Assembly: GCF_900156865.1 (NCBI RefSeq)
Contig: NZ_LT732529.1
Span: forward strand, 2,606,460 to 2,670,459
Source: Litchfieldia sinesaloumensis
GTDB lineage: Bacteria; Bacillota; Bacilli; Bacillales; Bacillaceae_L
Reading direction: 5' to 3'
Length of the DNA stretch: 64,000 bases
The notes below the pieces were generated by a model. It saw nothing but the letters and a program-made list of their open reading frames with translations, was not told the origin of the DNA and made no database searches. The translations under genes and the position numbers were made by a program. This document shows positions 59,246-64,000 of this stretch, piece after piece. The first letter of the stretch is position 1, and the number at the start of each line of letters is the position of its first letter.

Positions 59246-60982
59246 TTAAATAGCCTCCTTTAGTGGGATTGAAAATGCAATTTCAGTTCCTTTATTTACT
59301 TCACTTTTAATGACCAATGCGCAACTATCACCAAACAGCATCGTGAGCCTTCGATTAACATTGTATAAAGCAACACCGCTTCCCGTTTCCGATTTTATCG
59401 GGGTGAGGCAAATTTCATTTGCTCGTTCTTTACTCATCCCCATTCCATTGTCCTCTACCTTCACATAAACACAGTCAAGACCTTTTTGAATGGTAATGAA
59501 TACATGGAAATCGCCATCCTGATTCTTCATTCCATGCTTAACCGCATTTTCAACAATCGGTTGGAGTGTTAACGGAGGAATCTGTTGGTATAGTGCAGCT
59601 TCTTCAACCTGATAATGTACCTTCAGTTTGTCAACAAACCTAGTTTCTTCTATTTCTAAATAGGCTTTAACCTGTCGCAATTCTTGTTCCAATGTTGTTA
59701 CATTTTGTGTTGTCACAGTTAGATTTTGACGTAAAAAATGTGATAACGAAACGAGGAGTTTCCTAGCTTTTGTAGGATCTCTTCTTACTAAAGAAAGAAT
59801 CGTATTAAGTGTATTAAAAAGAAAATGTGGACTTATTTGAGCCTGAAGCACTTTGATTTCTGCTTCCTTTGCAAGTTGAAATGCCTTGTCAGCTTCTGCA
59901 ATCTCAAGCTGATTACTTAAGAGTGAACTCAAACCTGAAATAAGTTCAGTGACAACAGATGTGATTTCCTTTTCTGAACGAAAGTAGAATTTTAAAGTTC
60001 CAATTATTTCATCTCTGCGTTTCAACGGGGCTATCACGACCGCACCAAGTGGACAGTCCTCATTTCGACATTGAATACTCTCCTTGTTTGCGATAACAAT
60101 TTTCCCGTTATGGATTACTTCCTGTGTAATTTGCGTTTGAATTGGCATTTGAGAACGATGATGTTCATCTCCAAGACCTACATGTGCTAGAATTTCATTT
60201 TTATTTGTCATGGCAACAGCTGTTGCTTGTATTTCATCTTGAATAATATTGCAGACTGCTTGTGCCGTTTCACGATTCAGACCATTTCGTAAATAAGCAA
60301 GCGTCTTGTCTGCTATTCGAAGTGTTTTTTGAGCTTGGACAGCACCCACACGTTCACCTTCGTTAATCACACTTTTAATAATCATAAGGAAGACAGCGCA
60401 TCCAAGTCCGTTCGCAACAATCATGGGAATCCCAATGATTTCTACTAAAGCCCACGCTTTTTCAAATGGACGTGAGAACAGTAGGATAACTAACATTTGT
60501 AAGGCTTCTGCAGAGGCAGCAATTATAAATGCAGTACTTAACTTCACATGTTTATTTTTCTTATAAAAATAACCGGAAACCAAGCCGGCAATGATAGAGG
60601 CAAAACCACAGGAGAATGCAGTAAATCCACCTAAGGTGAAACGGTGTACTCCAGCAATCAAGCCTGCACCCAAACCTACCTTGTAGCCTCCAAGTAGTCC
60701 AGCTAGAACAACACCTATAACCCGTGAATTAGCCAATGCCTCATCTGAAGTAAGCGCCGATGCCCACCGATCAAATTGAAGACTTTCCGTATTAAGACTG
60801 AGACCCGTATACGTACCAATAATGCCGAAAAAGCCAAAGAAAACAATAGAGACTAGCTTTTGCCATCGATTTAACTCATCCTGGTACATCATTCCTCTAA
60901 AAAACTTCAATCTTGTCAAAATAAATGCGATCGCAACAATAATCCCTAATCGCTCCAGCATCGTAATCAAAAGTACAAACAT
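59246..60982 (-). CDS. LytS-type sensor histidine kinase (5TMR-LYT, GAF, His_kinase, HATPase)
   Basis: 578 residues from the ATG at 60982 (AAAGGAG upstream); an upstream start would read through the GGGACAGG repeat. Five to six helices 1-205 of the LytS sensor type (NSRVIGVVLAGLLGGYKVGLGAGLIAGVHRFTLGG), GAF-like about 220-350 with CRNEDCPLGA, then AQISPHFLFNTLNTILSLVRRDP with the phospho-acceptor His and QPIVENAVKHGM / VEDNGMGMS. Likely senses extracellular pyruvate or a related metabolite, by analogy with BtsS and LytS. Confidence 0.92.
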   Translation of the reverse strand: MFVLLITMLERLGIIVAIAFILTRLKFFRGMMYQDELNRWQKLVSIVFFGFFGIIGTYTGLSLNTESLQFDRWASALTSDEALANSRVIGVVLAGLLGGYKVGLGAGLIAGVHRFTLGGFTAFSCGFASIIAGLVSGYFYKKNKHVKLSTAFIIAASAEALQMLVILLFSRPFEKAWALVEIIGIPMIVANGLGCAVFLMIIKSVINEGERVGAVQAQKTLRIADKTLAYLRNGLNRETAQAVCNIIQDEIQATAVAMTNKNEILAHVGLGDEHHRSQMPIQTQITQEVIHNGKIVIANKESIQCRNEDCPLGAVVIAPLKRRDEIIGTLKFYFRSEKEITSVVTELISGLSSLLSNQLEIAEADKAFQLAKEAEIKVLQAQISPHFLFNTLNTILSLVRRDPTKARKLLVSLSHFLRQNLTVTTQNVTTLEQELRQVKAYLEIEETRFVDKLKVHYQVEEAALYQQIPPLTLQPIVENAVKHGMKNQDGDFHVFITIQKGLDCVYVKVEDNGMGMSKERANEICLTPIKSETGSGVALYNVNRRLTMLFGDSCALVIKSEVNKGTEIAFSIPLKEAI

Positions 60983-61015
60983 CGCATATGCTCCTTTTTG
61001 TACAAAAGTGGTTGG

Positions 61016-61045
61016 GACAAAGGGACAGGTCCCCTGTCCCAAATC
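61016..61045. repeat. GGGACA/TGTCCC interspersed repeat (second copy)
   Basis: GGGACAAAGGGACAGG followed by CCCCTGTCCC, related to the element at 4719-4738. Both lie just 5' of minus-strand genes. Confidence 0.5.
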
Positions 61046-61063
61046 ACCTGAGGTGAATTTGAA

Positions 61064-62056
61064 CTAAACCTGCCCTTCTATCCCTCTTATTTTAATTGGG
61101 AGACCGCTTTGCGCTGATTCTAGGGCACTAACTGTAACTATTTGTGTTCGATAGGCATCTTGATAGTTCGAAAGAATTCTAGAAGTATCACCTGTGCGAA
61201 CTGCGTGAAGGAATGCTTCATTTTCTATGAGATAAGGATTCTCAGAACGAAATACTTTTTCTACTTTACTAGTGGGTTCACTAATGGTTACTTGACCTGG
61301 TTGCCAAGTAACCATTCCCTGGTCTGTAAAATAGTTCATGTTAACCTGGGATACCCCTTCTGGAAGAATACACGTATTTGAGAGTTGAGCAACTACACCA
61401 CTTTCCAGTTTCATAGTTACAGATCCAATGTCATGTACGGTAACTTGATCAAACTTCTCCTTCATCACTCGATTCCCAAACGCTGCATATACCTCTTCAA
61501 CTTCTCCGGCAATATACCGCACTAAATCTACGATATGAGTTGTTTGCTCAATGAATTGACCACCGGACCCTTCTTGTTTTCTCCACCACGGTACTTGGGG
61601 CATACTTCCCATCCAAGAACCTGAAACGAGACCAATCGTATGATTCTCCATCTCTTCTTTTAACCGTTGAACAGATTGGCTGTATCTGAAGTGATATCCG
61701 ACTGATGTAATCAATGACTTTTTCTTCACTTCATCTACTATGGATTTTGGTGTTTGTACATCGACACCGAGTGGTTTTTCGACCATGAAAGGGATACCCC
61801 GTTCGATTAGTTGTTGCTCGATTTCACCATGTGCAAAAGGAGGTACACATATATACACCGCATCTAGTTTTTCCTTATCAAGCATCTCAGTTAACTGACC
61901 GTAACTCTTAGCACCATAATCCTTTGCCATTAACTCAGCTTTTTCTACACTGCTTCCACAAATGGCTTGGACTTGTACTCCATCCATTTTTGACAACATA
62001 TCTGCATGCTTCTTACTAAACCATCCTGTTCCTATTACCCCTACTTTTAATGGCAT
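61064..62056 (-). CDS. Gfo/Idh/MocA-family NAD(P)-dependent sugar dehydrogenase
   Basis: 330 residues. Rossmann start VGVIGTGWFSKKHADML, then VYICVPPFAH, EKPLGVD (the catalytic EKP motif, near 94-96), a GYHFRYSQS segment, GGQFIEQTTHIVDLVRYIAGEVEEV with the family Asp/His pair, and DIGSVTMKLESGVV. Oxidises or epimerises a sugar or inositol derivative. It is divergent from the isomerase gene; the two may form one catabolic pathway. Confidence 0.92.
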   Translation of the reverse strand: MPLKVGVIGTGWFSKKHADMLSKMDGVQVQAICGSSVEKAELMAKDYGAKSYGQLTEMLDKEKLDAVYICVPPFAHGEIEQQLIERGIPFMVEKPLGVDVQTPKSIVDEVKKKSLITSVGYHFRYSQSVQRLKEEMENHTIGLVSGSWMGSMPQVPWWRKQEGSGGQFIEQTTHIVDLVRYIAGEVEEVYAAFGNRVMKEKFDQVTVHDIGSVTMKLESGVVAQLSNTCILPEGVSQVNMNYFTDQGMVTWQPGQVTISEPTSKVEKVFRSENPYLIENEAFLHAVRTGDTSRILSNYQDAYRTQIVTVSALESAQSGLPIKIRGIEGQV

Positions 62057-62112
62057 TTGGCTTCTCCTCCAATTTACGGGTTATTTTTTGAGAATAGAAT
62101 ATCCAAAGTTTA

Positions 62113-62126
62113 TGTTAGCGCTTAAT
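62113..62126. promoter_or_regulatory. cre-like/LacI-type palindrome in the divergent promoter region
   Basis: TGTTAGCGCTTAAT has the central palindrome TTAGCGCTTAA. It lies about 57 bp before the Gfo/Idh start within the 293-bp gap shared with the isomerase gene. Two mismatches to cre. Confidence 0.35.
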
Positions 62127-62349
62127 TTTTTTTTATTATCTATAATTGTACTAGATAAAACCACTTTGTTGTGTCTTTTTTTGATTAACTTGGTGTTGTA
62201 TTTCTTTTTATGAATACTCGTTAGGTTCACCTATTATTTAATACTCATAGCCAAATAGTCTATATTCTAGTTAAATCCTCTATTTTTATTTTAAAAGTTG
62301 AAACATACAATGGAATCAAATAGGAAATTTCTTTGAAAAGAGGGAGAAG

Positions 62350-63108
62350 ATGAGAAAGATACCGGTGGCTGTTCAGATGTTTACATTGCGTGAGGAGTGC
62401 GAGAAAGATTTCTTTAGGACGTTAAAAAAAGTAGCTGACTTGGGGTTTGATGGTGTAGAACTTGCCGGCTATGGTGGACATTCTGTATTAGAAGTCAAGG
62501 AAATGCTAGATAAGCTTGGTCTACAAGTAGCAGGTAATCATGTACCATTACAAGAATTGCAAACTAACTTAACGAAGGTTATCGAAGAACAGAAGTTACT
62601 TAACAATCAGTATCTTGTTTGCCCCTTTTTATTACCAGACCGACGTACTGAAGAAGATTATAAAAAGCTTGTTCCTTTTTTAAACGTGGCGGGGGAAATT
62701 TGCAAACGAGAAGGGATTACGCTTTGCTACCACAACCATGACTTTGAACTAGAAACCCTATCTGATGGAAGAACTGCTTTAGATACTATATATATGGACA
62801 CGAATCCTGAATATGTAAAAGCAGAGTTTGATGTATATTGGTTAACTAAAGCATCCGAGAACCCAGTTGATTGGTTAAGACGCTATAAGGACCGCACTCC
62901 ATTAGTTCATTTGAAAGATATGACAGTAGATGAAGAAAAATTCTTTGCTGAACTCGGTACTGGTGGCGTCAATCTAGAAGCCATTTTAAAGCGCGGGGAA
63001 GAAAACGAAGTCAATTGGTGGGTCATTGAACAGGATGTATGCAGACGTGACCCTTTAGAAAGTATTGAAAGAAGTATTCGCTATTTAAAAAATACGGTAG
63101 CTAGTTAA
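62350..63108 (+). CDS. Sugar phosphate isomerase/epimerase (xylose-isomerase-like TIM barrel)
   Basis: 252 residues. IPVAVQMFTLREECEKDFFRTLKKVADLGFDGVELAGYGG (1-43), LCYHNHDFELE near 127-137 with metal ligands, VKAEFDVYWL with Glu and Asp near 157-160, PLVHLKDM near 180, WWVIEQDVC near 223. These are the metal-binding residues of AP_endonuc_2-type isomerases (IolE, IolH, YcjR). GAGGGAGAAG precedes the ATG. Probably acts with the divergent Gfo/Idh/MocA dehydrogenase. Confidence 0.9.
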   Translation: MRKIPVAVQMFTLREECEKDFFRTLKKVADLGFDGVELAGYGGHSVLEVKEMLDKLGLQVAGNHVPLQELQTNLTKVIEEQKLLNNQYLVCPFLLPDRRTEEDYKKLVPFLNVAGEICKREGITLCYHNHDFELETLSDGRTALDTIYMDTNPEYVKAEFDVYWLTKASENPVDWLRRYKDRTPLVHLKDMTVDEEKFFAELGTGGVNLEAILKRGEENEVNWWVIEQDVCRRDPLESIERSIRYLKNTVAS

Positions 63109-63123
63109 TTAGCATTTTACGAA

Positions 63124-63164
63124 TGGAACCCAAGATTGGCGCATACAACCAACTTGGGTTCTCC
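63124..63164. terminator. Intrinsic terminator between isomerase and AraC genes
   Basis: GAACCCAAGATTGG pairs with CCAACTTGGGTTC, followed by TCCTTTTT; stem about 13 bp with one bulge. Confidence 0.85.
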
Positions 63165-63167
63165 TTT

Positions 63168-63944
63168 TTAAGCTTCTAATCGTCGATAAACCCCTGGTGG
63201 AACCCCATATTTCTTTTTAAAGACTTTGTGAAAATATGGATAACTCCCAAAGCCGCATTCCTCCGCAATTTGTTCGAGTTTCATAGTTGTATATTTCATT
63301 CGCTCAATCGCTGTATTCAATCGAATCTCTTGTACATATTCAATCATTGTTTTTCCAACACTTTCTTTAAAAAGATGAACAGATCTCGAGAGGCTTAGTT
63401 GAACATGGTCCGCAACGTCTTCTACCTTAATTGCGGTTGTTGCATGTTCTTCAATATAACGCATCATCCTTGTCACCTTATATGGATACGGATAGGTTGG
63501 AACAATTTCATCCATTGTTTCCTCTAAGGTTAGACAGAGAGACCTTAACAAGTAATCAATTAGTTCATGATTTTGATTGGTTTGTGGCCGTCGTTTTGCG
63601 ACAATCACCTGATTCCACAATGAAAGGAGTTTTCCGTCGAGATCGATATGGTAGATGCTTTCCTTTTCAGTACGTTTCCACCACTCATCTATCCAATCTC
63701 CTTGACAGGCAATATGGTAATCTCCACTCTTATTACCCTCTTCTACTAAAATCTCATATTGATCACCAGGTTTTAGGAATAATAAATCCCCTTTTTCAAG
63801 TCGGAGGTTTTGACCTTTTACAACGACCTCGCAACTCCCTTCAGTTTGAAGCCGGATTAAGTACGCAGGAAACCCTTCTTTATGTACAGATCGATACCCC
63901 TTTGTGTGAAACGAATATCCACAAAAGAAAATGTTTGTCTTCAT
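63168..63944 (-). CDS. AraC-family transcriptional regulator with cupin sensor
   Basis: 258 residues. An N-terminal cupin-like arm (VVVKGQNLRLEKGDLLFLKPGDQYEI) for effector binding, then an AraC domain about 155-256 with HTHs VEDVADHVQLSLSRSVHLFKESVGKTMIEYVQEIRL and MKLEQIAEECGFGSYPYFHKVFKKKYGVPPGVYRR. Likely regulates the neighbouring dehydrogenase and isomerase genes in response to their sugar; the inducer is unknown. Confidence 0.9.
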   Translation of the reverse strand: MKTNIFFCGYSFHTKGYRSVHKEGFPAYLIRLQTEGSCEVVVKGQNLRLEKGDLLFLKPGDQYEILVEEGNKSGDYHIACQGDWIDEWWKRTEKESIYHIDLDGKLLSLWNQVIVAKRRPQTNQNHELIDYLLRSLCLTLEETMDEIVPTYPYPYKVTRMMRYIEEHATTAIKVEDVADHVQLSLSRSVHLFKESVGKTMIEYVQEIRLNTAIERMKYTTMKLEQIAEECGFGSYPYFHKVFKKKYGVPPGVYRRLEA

Positions 63945-64000
63945 AACATTCTCCTTTTCTCAAAAAGTAGCAAAATAGTATATGTTTTTATAATATCATC

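Overview
The window looks like chromosomal DNA of an endospore-forming Bacillaceae bacterium. It is AT-rich, with strong GGAGG-type ribosome binding sites, frequent TTG/GTG starts, a gamma-type small acid-soluble spore protein, a BrfA ribosome-rescue gene, and many genes recognisable from Bacillus (MhqO/MhqD, PatB, DefB, YdgG/YdgH, YfjL, the YkoGHIJ type, CstA, the YesLMNOPQ type). I saw no rRNA or tRNA gene, CRISPR array or phage. All assignments come from reading the sequence; no database search was run.

Layout. 0-3.5 kb: the tail of a GtrB-type glycosyltransferase with GtrA, then a three-gene set resembling Bacillus YfjB/YfjC/YfjD (a type VII-like substrate, a possible chaperone, a membrane protein). 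3.5-10.3 kb: D,D-carboxypeptidase, ASCH protein, gamma-SASP, a 52-bp-period repeat tract, and a convergent MhqO-like dioxygenase/MhqD esterase pair, each preceded by an MhqR-type palindrome. 10.3-13.5 kb: TAXI-TRAP transporter. 14.4-15.7 kb: a complete 1,300-bp IS3-family (IS150-type) element with a 3-bp target duplication, inserted in the arm of a terminator next to a BCCT transporter gene. 15.7-37.8 kb: mostly housekeeping and envelope functions (PatB, peptide deformylase, SGNH hydrolase, redox proteins, a MarR/MMPL efflux pair, an ECF sigma/anti-sigma operon, ion transporters, a PepSY two-component operon, brfA with a terminator inside its reading frame, a second 52-bp repeat tract, DUF2243).

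37.8-54.9 kb is the most notable region: a self-contained polysaccharide-utilisation locus. It encodes a secreted galactocerebrosidase-like GH59 enzyme, a heparinase II/III-type protein, a DUF2264 protein, a GH88 unsaturated-uronyl hydrolase, a YesM/YesN-type two-component system, an ABC sugar importer and a YesL-like protein. Identical 29-bp direct repeats, each an intrinsic terminator, flank it exactly. The simplest reading is that about 17.1 kb was inserted at a terminator once shared by two convergent genes. The enzyme set suggests a galactose- and uronate-containing glycan, which I cannot name.

54.9-64 kb: a DUF438/hemerythrin/PAS protein behind an FNR/CRP-type box, a HesB-like protein, CstA with a coupled 49-residue protein and a LytS/LytTR two-component system, then a sugar-catabolic group (Gfo/Idh/MocA dehydrogenase, isomerase/epimerase, AraC regulator).
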